From: Marinomonas spartinae | GTDB lineage: Bacteria > Pseudomonadota > Gammaproteobacteria > Pseudomonadales > Marinomonadaceae | Length of the DNA: 64,000 bases | Assembly (NCBI RefSeq): GCF_900089775.1 | Contig: NZ_FLOB01000006.1 | Span: 124,001-188,000 of the forward strand | Reading direction: 5' to 3' | Shown here: positions 18,681 through 27,810 of the stretch, piece by piece | How positions within the stretch are numbered: the first letter of the stretch is position 1 | How the letters are laid out: each line of letters starts with the position of its first letter | Translations under genes and position numbers: made by a program | The notes under the pieces: model-generated | Seen by the model: the letters and a program-made list of their open reading frames with translations, nothing else | The model's database searches: none | What the model was told of the DNA's origin: nothing

Positions 18681-19781
18681 TCATTGTAGAGGTGTGACTT
18701 CTAATAACTTGCCTGAATCCGTTCCAATATAGAGGGCGCCATCTTTACTTTCTGCCATGGAGCGTAAGCGTTCATGTAATGACTCAAGGTAGCGTGTTTC
18801 CTTTGTTTCATTATTGTCTTTCATCTCAATGCGATTGAGGTGTTTCAGCACTAAGGCTGTTGATAAAAAGCTGCCATCCCAGTCGGCGAATAATTTCCCG
18901 CGATAGCGAAGCAGTGAGCTAGGGGCGATAGAGGGAATATAGACTTTGAGTGGTTTGACAATGCCATCTTTTTCCTTGGCCTCACCTACGGGATTATTGT
19001 TGATGTACTCTTTGCCATGGGAAACAATCGGCCAACCATAATTCGCTCCGCGACGAATTAAATTGATTTCATCACCGCCTCTGGGACCATGTTCGTTTGA
19101 CCACAGTTTCTGATCTTTTGTATCGTAAAAAATCCCCTGAGGATTACGATGTCCATAGCTCCAAATTGCATTTCTCACTCGGCTGTTGTTTATAAATGGA
19201 TTGTCTGCCGGAACTTTGCCATCTAACGTTAAACGTAAAATGCTACCGGCATCGTTGGTTAGGTCCTGTGCGTTCTTTCTTATACCGCGATCACCAATGG
19301 TGAAAAAAACGTGCCCTGCATCATCGAAGGCAATCCGCCCACCAAAGTGTCGGTTGGTTTTAGTGGCCGCATCGGAGATAAAAATATCTTGCCAGTTTGT
19401 TAGCTTATTCCCAACTAATTTGGCACGAGCCAAAGTCGTTGTTGCGCCTTTTGGTGTGGGTTTGGCATAAGTGAAATAGAGTAACTTGCTTTGTTCAAAG
19501 TTAGGTGCTTTCGCCACATCGAATAAACCACCTTGGCCTCGATTATCCACCTTTGGCAATCCACTGAGTATCTGTTTGTCACCATTTTTTAGGTCAACTC
19601 TGTAAGCTTTCCCTTTTTTGATGGTGACAATGGCTTCTTTATTGCTAAGTAGGGTGACTCCCCAAGGAATACCGTTAAACTGGGTGACCTGCTTTACTTT
19701 GAGTGGTCCACTGGTGGTGACCATTTGCGCATCTACTTGCAAGCTCAATAAAAGTGAAATGCATAACAGCCAAGTTTTCAT
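18681..19781 (-). CDS. PQQ-dependent soluble aldose sugar dehydrogenase-like protein
   Basis: A 366-residue periplasmic protein with a signal peptide ending near VDAQ. It fits the GSDH/YliI family of six-bladed beta-propeller quinoproteins that oxidise aldose sugars. RHFGGRIAFD, the PQQ-site motif YGHRNPQG and NEHGPRGGDEIN are all present. The last 100 bp are repeated at 17024-17123 as part of the neighbouring duplication, but this copy is intact. Confidence 0.88.
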   Translation of the reverse strand: MKTWLLCISLLLSLQVDAQMVTTSGPLKVKQVTQFNGIPWGVTLLSNKEAIVTIKKGKAYRVDLKNGDKQILSGLPKVDNRGQGGLFDVAKAPNFEQSKLLYFTYAKPTPKGATTTLARAKLVGNKLTNWQDIFISDAATKTNRHFGGRIAFDDAGHVFFTIGDRGIRKNAQDLTNDAGSILRLTLDGKVPADNPFINNSRVRNAIWSYGHRNPQGIFYDTKDQKLWSNEHGPRGGDEINLIRRGANYGWPIVSHGKEYINNNPVGEAKEKDGIVKPLKVYIPSIAPSSLLRYRGKLFADWDGSFLSTALVLKHLNRIEMKDNNETKETRYLESLHERLRSMAESKDGALYIGTDSGKLLEVTPLQ

Positions 19782-19910
19782 AACAAGTTAATCTCTTAAA
19801 CATGTTCTTTGAGTATATATAAAAAATGTCATTATGCTGATTACAGAGTTGGCGTTCCTCAATCATTGCCAATTACTTGCCTAGTAGTGAAATTTTTCAT
19901 AGAGAAGGCG

Positions 19911-20423
19911 TCACCCTATATAGCGTTCGTTTGCTAAAATATCACGTCTTACCACGGCATTTGCTGCGATAATAGCATTATCGCCGATGTTTACCCCTGG
20001 AAGTATTTTTGCTCCCCCACCAATCCAGACGTTATTGCCAATGCTAATCGGCTTGGCAAAGCATTTTCCGTCGGCTCTTTCTTGGGGGGCTCGTGGGTGA
20101 TCCACCGCATAAAGGTGGCAGTCTGGGCCAATCAGTACATCGTTGCCGATATAAATGGCCGCGCTGTCTAAAAACACACAATTGAAATTAATATAGCAAC
20201 GCTCACCGATGTGAATTTGCGTCCCATAATCACATTGAAAGCCAGGCTCAATGACGACGCTGCCAAACTTAGCAAAGAGGCGGGTGATATGACGTAAATT
20301 GCCTTTGCTTGGGTGAGTGTTGTATTTGGCGCAGGCAAGGCGAGCGGCTTCTCGACGCAACCTAAGGTCTTTATCTAGGCCATTAAATGGCTCCCCGCTT
20401 TTCATCTTTTCAAATTCTGTCAT
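19911..20423 (-). CDS. Maltose/galactoside O-acetyltransferase-like protein, short C-terminus
   Basis: A 170-residue left-handed beta-helix acetyltransferase (hexapeptide repeats such as [19 protein letters not shown] and [17 protein letters not shown]), close in style to Maa/LacA. The catalytic His in AVDHP is present. It ends at ERYIG, about where family members continue into an AGNPA(K/R)VIR segment, so the extreme C-terminus seems lost or frameshifted. The acceptor sugar cannot be told from sequence. Confidence 0.82.
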   Translation of the reverse strand: MTEFEKMKSGEPFNGLDKDLRLRREAARLACAKYNTHPSKGNLRHITRLFAKFGSVVIEPGFQCDYGTQIHIGERCYINFNCVFLDSAAIYIGNDVLIGPDCHLYAVDHPRAPQERADGKCFAKPISIGNNVWIGGGAKILPGVNIGDNAIIAANAVVRRDILANERYIG

Positions 20424-20487
20424 AGTTGGTTGATTACTCCCTGAGTAGGGTTACTCATTGTTATAGAGATTGATAAATGGGACACAT

Positions 20488-20510
20488 AAAAAACGCGACC
20501 GAAGCCGCGT
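20488..20510 (-). terminator. Rho-independent terminator after talB
   Basis: On the reverse strand, a 7-bp stem ACGCGGC/GTCGCGT closes a TTCG tetraloop and is followed by a T-run. It lies ~30 bp after the talB stop. Confidence 0.9.
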
Positions 20511-20540
20511 TTTAGATAGTGTTATCGTTAAGCCGATTGC

Positions 20541-21491
20541 TTACAGCATAGCTGCCAGCGTTTTTTCTAGCTTACGTTGGTCGGCCGCAAAGTTGCGGAT
20601 ACCTTCCGCAAGTTTTTCAGTTGCCATAGCGTCTTCGTTCATTGCCCAACGGAATGCCTGTTCAGTAATTGCTTCAGGCGCTGGTTTAATCTCTTTAGCT
20701 GGGATCAATTTACGCTCTAGCTTCCCTTCGTCTTTTTTCAATTCTTCAAGTAGAGCAGGGCTAATGGTCAATCGGTCACAGCCCGCTAGCTGTTCGATCT
20801 CACCAATGTTGCGGAAGCTCGCGCCCATCACAACGGTGTTGTAGCCGTGGTCTTTGTAGTAGTTATAAATTTCAGTAACAGACACAACGCCTGGGTCCGT
20901 TTCAGCGGTGTATTCTTCGTCAGTAGACTTTTTGTACCAGTCAAGGATACGGCCCACGAATGGCGAGATCAGGAATACACCCGCTTCGGCACAAGCTTGC
21001 GCTTGAGCGAAAGAGAACAACAAGGTTAGGTTACAGTTGATGCCGTCTTTTTCCAATTGCTCTGCTGCTTTGATACCTTCCCAAGTCGACGCGGTTTTGA
21101 TCAAAATACGGTCACGCGACACGTCGGCTTCTTCGTAGAGTTTGATCAAACGATGGGCTTTTTCGATAGTGGCGTTGGTGTCGTAAGATAAACGTGCATC
21201 GACTTCTGTCGAAATGCGGCCAGGTACGTATTTTAGAATTTCCGTACCGACGATAACCGCTAGCTTGTCGCTGGCGTCGATCAATTGTTGCTCTTTGTCG
21301 TTACTTTGCTCTTTAGCCCATGCAACGGCTTGATCTAGAAAAGGTGCGTATTCAGGAATTTGAGACGCTTTTAGCATCAAAGAAGGGTTCGTAGTGGCAT
21401 CTTCTGGCAAATACTCTTTGATTGCCGTGATATCACCCGTATCCGCTACAATGGTCGTGAACTCTTTTAATTGAGATAACTTGTTGCTCAT
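20541..21491 (-). CDS. talB: Transaldolase
   Basis: A 316-residue class I transaldolase of the pentose phosphate pathway, close to E. coli TalB in length and motif. The Schiff-base lysine is Lys132 in [11 protein letters not shown]. The DATTNPSL and FVGRILDW motifs are both present. Its ribosome site AAGGATAAG overlaps the end of dusA, 5 bp upstream, so the two are probably one operon. A strong terminator follows. Confidence 0.96.
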   Translation of the reverse strand: MSNKLSQLKEFTTIVADTGDITAIKEYLPEDATTNPSLMLKASQIPEYAPFLDQAVAWAKEQSNDKEQQLIDASDKLAVIVGTEILKYVPGRISTEVDARLSYDTNATIEKAHRLIKLYEEADVSRDRILIKTASTWEGIKAAEQLEKDGINCNLTLLFSFAQAQACAEAGVFLISPFVGRILDWYKKSTDEEYTAETDPGVVSVTEIYNYYKDHGYNTVVMGASFRNIGEIEQLAGCDRLTISPALLEELKKDEGKLERKLIPAKEIKPAPEAITEQAFRWAMNEDAMATEKLAEGIRNFAADQRKLEKTLAAML

Positions 21492-21496
21492 TGCTC

Positions 21497-22546
21497 TTAT
21501 CCTTTACGTTGGTGTTGTTTGACCAAGTCAATGGCCTCTAATAATACGTCTATATTTGCGTCCGCTTTATGACCTTTCTCAGAAAGGTAGCGTCGAAATT
21601 GTTTACCGCCAGGTTCGCCTTGGAAAAGGCCTAAAATATGGCGAGTGATATGCATCAAACGCTCACCTTTGGCGAGTTGCTGTTTCGCATAAGGCACAAA
21701 GGCCATCAATGCATCAAAGCGGTTATCAAAACGGTCATTTTGGCCGAATAGGCGGCTGTCTACTTGGCTCAGTAACCAAGGGTTTTGATACGCCTCGCGA
21801 CCCACCATGACACCATCGACAAATTGTAAGTGCTGTTCGCATTCCTCTAGTGTTTTAATGCCACCGTTTATAATGATTTCAAGGTTTGGGAAATCTTTCT
21901 TCAACTGGTACACATAATCGTACTTTAATGGAGGAATCTCTCGATTCTCTTTTGGGCTTAAGCCCGCCAAAATGGCATTACGAGCGTGGACAATAAAGGT
22001 CTTAACGCCCGTTGTCGCCACATCACCCACAAAATCTCGCACCACACTGTATTCTTCTTGATCATCGAGCCCGATACGATGCTTTACCGTGATCGGTAGG
22101 CTAGACGAATCCTGCATAGCATGCATGGCGTCTTTTACCTTGTCTGGATAAGCCATTAAACAAGCGCCAATTAAACTGTTTTGCACTCGATCACTCGGAC
22201 AACCGACGTTTAGATTGACCTCATCGTAGCCATAGTCTTCCGCCAACTTCGCGCATTTGCCCAGCGCCTCCGCATCAGCACCGCCAAGTTGTAAGGCGAT
22301 AGGATGCTCACATTCATCATAATGTAAGAATCTTTCAGGATTATTGCCCTGTAATAACGCCCCTGTGGTAACCATCTCAGTATAAAGTAGCGTATTCTTG
22401 CTTAATGTTCTCGCAAATACTCGGTAATCGCTTGTGGTCCAGTCCATCATGGGGGCGATCGAGAAGCGTCTATCTACTGTATCCTTTGATTTTACTGGCT
22501 TAGCGCCTATAATTTCTGTAATTTCATTTAGCATTTGTATGGTCAT
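21497..22546 (-). CDS. dusA: tRNA-dihydrouridine synthase A
   Basis: A 349-residue FMN enzyme that reduces uridine to dihydrouridine in the tRNA D-loop (positions 20/20a for DusA). [15 protein letters not shown] at the N-terminus, the catalytic Cys in [18 protein letters not shown] and INGGIKT are diagnostic of DusA. The first ~20 residues before RFSIAPM are less conserved, so a slightly later start is possible. It reads directly into talB. Confidence 0.95.
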   Translation of the reverse strand: MTIQMLNEITEIIGAKPVKSKDTVDRRFSIAPMMDWTTSDYRVFARTLSKNTLLYTEMVTTGALLQGNNPERFLHYDECEHPIALQLGGADAEALGKCAKLAEDYGYDEVNLNVGCPSDRVQNSLIGACLMAYPDKVKDAMHAMQDSSSLPITVKHRIGLDDQEEYSVVRDFVGDVATTGVKTFIVHARNAILAGLSPKENREIPPLKYDYVYQLKKDFPNLEIIINGGIKTLEECEQHLQFVDGVMVGREAYQNPWLLSQVDSRLFGQNDRFDNRFDALMAFVPYAKQQLAKGERLMHITRHILGLFQGEPGGKQFRRYLSEKGHKADANIDVLLEAIDLVKQHQRKG

Positions 22547-22589
22547 TTTGGGTTAAAATATGGCGTTTTAGGTATTGCAGTGCTAACAA

Positions 22590-22614
22590 AGTGCTAAAAA
22601 TTTTTTTTAGCACT
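22590..22614. other. AT-rich palindrome upstream of dusA
   Basis: An 11-bp stem, AGTGCTAAAAA at 22590-22600 against 22604-22614, with a second GTGCTA just before it. Role unclear: a bidirectional terminator or an operator are both possible. Confidence 0.5.
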
Positions 22615-22688
22615 GGGGCCTTTAATCGCCAAATAACGCAGTTAAAAAGTGATAGCCCTATTATGTCATAAAATTACAGGTTCATGGT

Positions 22689-23023
22689 ATGGCTAGTTAC
22701 AGGAAGCGACAAAAGAAAGATGGAACTTTAGTGTTTAAAGGTGTTTGGTCAAGCGGGGGACTTGGTATGTACTAATCGAGGACGATCAACTCGTCTCATC
22801 CCTCATTGTTTTTGGCCTCAAAGAGACTTGCTTTGGAGTGGGGGCAGTCTCGACGCCACTAGATCTAAGAGGACGAGCGTACGCGCCTCGCTTGGTATCT
22901 TTAGTAAAGGTTGAATTGTTCGCTCATCACCAGTGTCATGCCATATATTTATATAGCGACATTGGCCATCAGTTTTATAGCAAGCTTGGCTTTGATCCTT
23001 TTTTACATTTTTGTTCTGGTTAG
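22689..23023 (+). pseudogene. Broken GNAT acetyltransferase gene
   Basis: The first ~20 codons (ATG at 22689) run to a stop at 22773-22775. A neighbouring frame from ~22745 carries the rest: YVLIEDDQLVSSLIVF, a GRAYAPRLV motif resembling the acetyl-CoA loop, and IYLYSDIGHQFYSKLGF, typical of GNAT motif B. A frameshift near 22750-22765 therefore seems to split the gene, and the N-terminal part is short. The TAG stop lies inside the 7-bp sequence repeated on both sides of the insertion sequence, so the insertion may also have clipped the natural end. Confidence 0.7.
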
Positions 23024-23027
23024 GATA

Positions 23028-24525
23028 GTCATCCCTGAATAATTCTCAACCTATTGAAATACAATGCATTTTGTATAATGCTAAGGACTAGAATCTCGCC
23101 AATAATGGCGCTTTAGCCCCAAAAAGTTGCAGAATCAGTGAGTTTTTATGAAGCCTCGTCAAACAAAGCAAGATCCGCAGAAGGATTTATTCCGACCTCA
23201 GCTAATCGATATTATTAACCCCAACCATGCACTCGTTCGGTTGGCTAAAGTGCTGGATTGGGATCGGTTGGATACCAAATTGGGGACGCATTTCGCGACA
23301 GTTGGCGCAGCGGCTCTGCCGACTCGCTTGATGGTAGGGCTACTGTATTTACAGCATTTGTATAATTTGTCTGATGAAATGGTCTTAGAGCAATGGCTTG
23401 AATCGCCTTATTACCAATACTTTTGCGGAGAAACCTTTTTTCAACATGACTTCCCGTGCCATCCAACCAGTCTTGTTAAATGGCGCAAACGTTTAGGAGA
23501 AGAAGGCTGTGAATGGCTGCTTACTCAGACGATACAAGCAGGACTAAAGCTAAAAGTGATCAAGTCTGCGAGTCTAAAGCGTGTGATTGTTGATACCACG
23601 GTACAAGAAAAAAACATCACCTTCCCAACCGATGCCAAACTCTACAGCAAGGCACGACAGCAACTCACTCAAGTGGCAAAAGACCTCGCTATCACGCTAA
23701 GACAAACCTATGACAAAGCCTGCCATGAGTTAATGCCAAAGATTGGACGCTATGGGCATGCCAAACAATACAAATGAATGAGAAAGGCGATTAAGCAAGT
23801 CAAAGGCTTCTTAGGGCGGGTATTGCGGGACATTGATCGGCAAGTAAAGCGACAAGGATTAACGCTCACCCAAAAGCAAGAAGACACTCTCAACCAAGCT
23901 TATCGATTACTAAAACAAACGCGTCAGAGTAAAAACAAACTCTACAGCCTGCATGAACCCAATGTGGACTGTATCTCCAAAGGCAAAGCGCATAAACGCT
24001 ATGAGTTTGGTGTGAAAGCCAGTATCGCGGTGACGGCTAAAGAATCTTTCATTGTGGGCGCAAGAAGCTATCCAGGTAATCCTTATGATGGACATACCTT
24101 GAAAGATCAACTTCAACAAGTGGAAACCCTGACAGGAAAAAAACCGGAAACCTGTTTTGTTGACCGAGGGTATAAAGGGTCGGGCGTGGAAGACATTAAA
24201 GTCTTGGTTACAGGTCAAAAACGCGGTGTGCCCAAGAAAGAGAAGCGCTGGATGGGGAGACGAAACAGTGTAGAACCCATCATCGGGCATCTCAAATCCG
24301 ATGGAAAACTCAGACGATGCTTCTTAAAAAGCATACTAGGCGATGCGATGAACGTGATCTTAAGCGCCTGTGGCCAGAACCTACGTAAGCTACTGAAGTG
24401 GCTTTATTGCGCCCCATATATTGGGCCATTTTTAAGGCGATTATGGCTGAAAATAATTTTTCCAACGGAAAGACCTAAAAATAGCATGGCGCTTCTTGCT
24501 TGAAACGCCATTATTCAGGGACGAC
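23028..24525 (+). mobile_element. Insertion sequence, IS5/IS1182-like DDE type
   Basis: A 1498-bp element. Its terminal inverted repeats match at 15 of 16 positions (GTCATCCCTGAATAAT on the left, GTCGTCCCTGAATAAT as the complement of the right end). TAGGATA abuts both ends (23021-23027 and 24526-24532) and is a candidate 7-bp target duplication. Because TAG also extends the inverted repeat, a 3-bp duplication is an alternative reading. Confidence 0.88.
23148..24503 (+). pseudogene. Transposase gene interrupted by an in-frame TGA
   Basis: Two halves in the same frame are separated by one TGA at 23775-23777. The first half carries the N-terminal DUF772-like region (YYQYFCGETFFQ) and the first catalytic Asp (VIVDTTVQEKN). 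The second half has the next Asp (CFVDRGYKG) and the Glu (VEPIIGHLK). The rebuilt protein would be about 451 residues. Neither half alone has the full DDE triad, so the element is probably inactive unless the stop is read through. Confidence 0.88.
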
Positions 24526-24650
24526 TAGGATAGTGAAAACATTTTACTATTTCTGTCGATGGCATCCGTCAGCATGCCATCAACAGGGGAAGTAAGACAG
24601 TAATAGATATTAGCAAATTTGGTTTTTAGCAATATCATAAGGGAGGATAT

Positions 24651-24869
24651 ATGAAATTTGATATGTCACGAGAAGATAATTTCGCCTCGTTTTTTGACGC
24701 GGAGAAAGAGAAACATATTTTTGTTGAGAGTTTTGATAATGAAACGTTTGAGGTTCTCATTGGCACAGTTGAAGATTCTGCATCAGTTGGTAGTTTTGTC
24801 GCTTCCAATGACGAAGAACTCAATTCAAAGATAATGGAGTTGTATAATAAGCACATTGGAGGTAGATAA
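24651..24869 (+). CDS. Hypothetical acidic 72-residue protein
   Basis: A small, strongly acidic protein with a very good ribosome site (GGGAGGATAT before 24651). No motif recognised. Size, acidity and position before a small basic protein would fit an immunity or antitoxin protein, but that is only inference from context: it sits in a stretch of likely toxin-immunity cargo. Confidence 0.6.
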   Translation: MKFDMSREDNFASFFDAEKEKHIFVESFDNETFEVLIGTVEDSASVGSFVASNDEELNSKIMELYNKHIGGR

Positions 24870-24934
24870 TGATTACCCCAGCATAGATATTAGCACTTGA
24901 AAACTCAGTTAATGAAATCCTTTATCATCACAAT

Positions 24935-25237
24935 ATGTCTTTTAAAATGTCTAAACATGTTGTGAAAGATAGAGTAAATGACCCTCGAAATACTCCTCTA
25001 ATCATGATTGCTGAACTGAATAGCATATTTAATCGTTTGACAGCGTCACATAAAGTTACAATTTTGAATTTAAAACACAATGATACTTTTAATATTAGGT
25101 GTACCGTTTCTCATATAAATATGCCTTGTGCGGTAAATGTAATTAGTAATCATTATGGTGAGCATCGTGAGAATATTATTACTATAATGAGAAAGTCGGA
25201 TTGGAAATCAAAAGACTCAGTCGAGTTTATTGTTTAG
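24935..25237 (+). CDS. Hypothetical 100-residue basic protein
   Basis: A basic protein beginning MSFKMSKHVVKDRVNDPR. The frame is open for another ~17 codons upstream without a good start, so it may be the truncated end of a larger protein. The H-x-x-K-D-R opening and alpha/beta pattern recall small RNase-type toxins, but I cannot place it in a family. It follows the acidic 72-residue protein by 65 bp. Confidence 0.5.
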   Translation: MSFKMSKHVVKDRVNDPRNTPLIMIAELNSIFNRLTASHKVTILNLKHNDTFNIRCTVSHINMPCAVNVISNHYGEHRENIITIMRKSDWKSKDSVEFIV

Positions 25238-25311
25238 CTATAGATGTTTAGTGTTAAAGGATTAGACAAACTGCTCTTAATCCTTATCTATGCTAAATTT
25301 TTCGACCTCAA

Positions 25312-25641
25312 CCGACACCACCGCGCTGAAAGTCGAGAGCGATTCCCTCCAAGGAAAGTAACTCATCAACAACATCGTTACTTCCATGAAACGGGAAAGC
25401 AACCCCGTCGTCCTCGCCGCCAGCGACTTAAACGACATGGTACAAGCCATCCGTACTTTACTTGAAAAAGTAAGCAACCCTAAATCGTTCAGCTTTCTTT
25501 CTAATTCAGGTAAGCCGACTGGGTCAATAAAAACGTCGAATGCATCAAGGAATACGCCAACTGTCAACCGCACTTTCCTAGACGACTGGCCAATACCTAA
25601 GTACAAATAACAAACACAAAAAGCCCACGAGAGTGGTTTTT
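25312..25641 (+). pseudogene. Degenerate GC-rich phage-gene end, copy 1
   Basis: This stretch is similar base by base to 26617-26914. It includes ASDLNDMVQAIR, a diverged middle, and FLDDWPIPKYK before the stop at ~25610, then a worn version of the same hairpin (AGCCCAC...GTGG). The frame is broken by stops and indels. It is an extra gene end left between cargo modules, not a functional gene. Confidence 0.75.
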
Positions 25642-25817
25642 TTAGTTCGTGTAACGAGGTGTAATTGCCATGTTTAAATTAAATGACTAATTTGGGTTTT
25701 GAAGGCTGAAGTTACTTTTGTTTAGAGGTAGTGATGTTTTAGATATATAAAAAGGCGATAAAAAACTGCTACTGATAAAGATATGATCTTAATTTAAATA
25801 ACTTATAGGTGAGAATT

Positions 25818-26495
25818 ATGGGTATTAGCAACATGGTTAGTAATATGGATGATGAAGATTTACTTATTGGAGTGGGGGCAAGTGGTTATAATGAGGCTAC
25901 AAAATCACGTATTTTAAAAAGTATTCGAAATAGTGATTCTCGTACCAAATCAGCCAAGAAAAAGTATGGGAATGGTATCAGTGTTAAAGGTATTATTGTT
26001 AATATTAGTGGTGAGCACTACCTTCGACTCAGAGAAAAAAAGCGGGAGAGCGGTAAAGATTGGAGTGATCCAGAAGTCCTTGCTCCAGATAACGAGATCG
26101 GGCCATGTCAAGCTGGTGCTTTTTTTCATGCAAAACGAGATGCCGCTGCTACAGGTACTAGGGGTGGGTTTGTTTATGAAGTTCAAGATAATAAGAGCTT
26201 TATTAAAGGAAAAATAAGTATAGCTTGGGAGAACCCTTGGGATCACGTTAGTGGTGGGCCTTTTGTTAGCTGTATTCGTGTATCTCGAGATACTAATCTA
26301 TTGCCAGAGTGTTTAGATTGGTGTGCTAGCAATAGAACAAGTAAACTGGATTCTGACCTTACGATACCTGAAGGTAAAGAACTTAAACGTTACATTGACG
26401 TTTCAGTACTTCAGGAGAACAAAACTACTGCATATTTAGTTGTGTCTATACAAACAAATGATTTGGTTAAGGAGGTTTTTGAAGACTTCGGGTGA
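25818..26495 (+). CDS. Aegerolysin/actinoporin-like protein (putative membrane-active)
   Basis: A 225-residue protein with no signal peptide. After a charged N-terminal ~50 residues comes a beta-rich domain: VKGIIVNISGEHYLRL, GAFFHAKRDAAATGTRGGF (~100-118) and KISIAWENPWDHVSGG (~132-147). The order R-x-DA...GT-x-G-F...W..PWD strongly recalls aegerolysins such as RahU. It also recalls the membrane-binding core of actinoporins, where an F-x-K...GT-x-G-V-x-Y segment precedes SVPFD. Both families bind specific membrane lipids. The assignment is by eye only. The gene is AT-rich between GC-rich phage remnants, pointing to acquired cargo. ATG 25818 is preferred over GTG 25809. Confidence 0.6.
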   Translation: MGISNMVSNMDDEDLLIGVGASGYNEATKSRILKSIRNSDSRTKSAKKKYGNGISVKGIIVNISGEHYLRLREKKRESGKDWSDPEVLAPDNEIGPCQAGAFFHAKRDAAATGTRGGFVYEVQDNKSFIKGKISIAWENPWDHVSGGPFVSCIRVSRDTNLLPECLDWCASNRTSKLDSDLTIPEGKELKRYIDVSVLQENKTTAYLVVSIQTNDLVKEVFEDFG

Positions 26496-26566
26496 CTTTG
26501 AAGAGCCTAGTTACAGTCTAAGGGGAGGTTTGGGATTAGATGAAGGAGTTTGAGGCGAAAAAATAG

Positions 26567-26884
26567 CACCTAGCCTTCATCGACCCCAAACAACTCAACA
26601 AGCAAAAACACCTTCCCGTCGACACCATCGCGCTGGAAGGCGAGAGCTATTCCCTCCAAAGAAAGTAACTGATCAACAACATCGTTACCTCCATGAAACT
26701 AGAAAGCAGCCCCGTCGTCGTTCCCGCCAGCGACCTAAACGACATGGTACAAGCCATCCGTATGTACCAAACCCAAATCGCCCAGCTACGTACCCCCGAT
26801 TGGGTCAATAAAAACGTCGAATGCATCAAGGAATACGCCAACCGCACCTTCCTAGACGACTGGCCGATACCGAAATACAAATAA
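26567..26884 (+). pseudogene. Degenerate GC-rich phage-gene end, copy 2
   Basis: One frame runs from just after a TAG at 26564 through IDPKQLNKQKHLPVDTIALEG, an in-frame TAA near 26666, then IVTSMKLESSPVVVPASDL to FLDDWPIPKYK and TAA at 26882-26884. It is cleaner than copy 1 and shows the likely original order. I do not recognise the protein; by position it would be a phage structural or accessory gene upstream of tail gene U. Confidence 0.75.
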
Positions 26885-26892
26885 CAAGCACA

Positions 26893-26914
26893 AAAGCCCA
26901 CAAAAGTGGGCTTT
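26893..26914 (+). terminator. Hairpin terminator after phage-gene copy 2
   Basis: A 9-bp perfect stem, AAAGCCCAC/GTGGGCTTT, with an AAAA loop. The T-run is short, so strength is uncertain. A worn copy follows copy 1 at ~25619-25641. Confidence 0.75.
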
Positions 26915-27109
26915 GCATTCACTTTGCTTGCTATAAGCAACAAACTCAATCTGAAATGCTATCGCCTACAGGTGTTTTTGTTGGCGATAGCGGTAGTTTG
27001 AAAGGAGTGGGTGAAAGTAAAAATAATGCAAAGAGATGAAGACTGCTTTACTTAAAAAAAAGCCCATAAGGTATATTCCTGTACCAATAAAATGTCATGG
27101 AGTGATTAT

Positions 27110-27478
27110 ATGTTCCAACAAAAGGAATATCTTACCTTATTTAGTGACGATCTCTACAGAATGGGAACGTCCAAAGTCTCTAAGATCAATGTGGTTCGGC
27201 CTATTGATATCCAAACGCTAGAAGTTAATGGAATTGTTCATGTTATCCCTGGTACTGGGGGGATTTCATTGATGGATTCTGTCGGTCTCAGCAAAACACG
27301 AATGAGTGGATGGGCTTGGAAAATCGAAAAGAATACCAAAATACCAACTGGTCTAAAGCTGGTAAATGATAAAGTAGGCCACTATTCTCTTATGCCTGCA
27401 AAACAAATGACCATGACTCAATACATTGCTCTGCTTGAAGAGCTTGTTATTCATTGTGAAAGGTATCAAAAAGTATGA
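27110..27478 (+). CDS. Tse2-family toxin (ADP-ribosyltransferase-like)
   Basis: A 122-residue protein that lines up by eye with Pseudomonas aeruginosa Tse2, the cytoplasm-acting type VI effector with an ADP-ribosyltransferase-like fold. Shared landmarks in the same order: PGTGGIS near residues 47-53 (Tse2 has DTGGTS), a short D-x-x-G-L segment, IPTGLKL near 78-84, and HYSLMPAKQM at 91-100 (Tse2 has HYTIMPAKPM). GGAG at 27099-27102 supports ATG 27110; ATG 27092 is also in frame. It overlaps its partner by 4 bp. No type VI machinery is in the window, so it may be delivered elsewhere or act as a toxin-antitoxin pair. Confidence 0.8.
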   Translation: MFQQKEYLTLFSDDLYRMGTSKVSKINVVRPIDIQTLEVNGIVHVIPGTGGISLMDSVGLSKTRMSGWAWKIEKNTKIPTGLKLVNDKVGHYSLMPAKQMTMTQYIALLEELVIHCERYQKV

Positions 27479-27705
27479 GTAAAATTAATCTACAACTCGA
27501 CCAAAAAAGCGCTTATGTTTTGCTTGAAGCAATGACAAATGAAATTGCTAGATGGCGAGCAATGACCGAAGAAACTGTAGGCGAAGATGCTTTAGCAGAC
27601 TACGGCAATGACATGATACATTTGTTAGATACTTATGAGCAGTTGAAAGATACAGCTGTTAAAGAATTCGGTGAGCATATTCTGGATTTCACTAGAGGAG
27701 AGTAA
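27475..27705 (+). CDS. Tsi2-like immunity protein
   Basis: A 76-residue acidic, all-helical protein directly after the Tse2-like gene. Tsi2 of P. aeruginosa is 77 residues, acidic and forms a helical dimer that binds Tse2. Size, charge and gene order match, while sequence identity is low, as is normal for immunity proteins. The ATG overlaps the toxin stop (ATGA), with AAGG before it. Confidence 0.78.
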   Translation: MSKINLQLDQKSAYVLLEAMTNEIARWRAMTEETVGEDALADYGNDMIHLLDTYEQLKDTAVKEFGEHILDFTRGE

Positions 27706-27810
27706 TTTCTTCTCAGAGTTCGGGGTCAGATGAAAAATAGCGCCTAGTCTTAGAGTCTTGAGACAGATAAAAACACCCCTTAACCTCTCAAACCCAAACC
27801 AAACACCCCA

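Larger units (their letters stand above)
17124..18780 (+). repeat. Tandem duplication, unit 2
   Basis: Second copy of the 1550-bp unit, here about 107 bp longer, largely because of the GTAGGT expansion at 17737-17850. Confidence 0.92.

Noticed and set aside
25244..25465. 73-codon frame after the 100-residue hypothetical gene
   Set aside because: It runs out of frame across the degenerate phage-gene copy and has no ribosome site.
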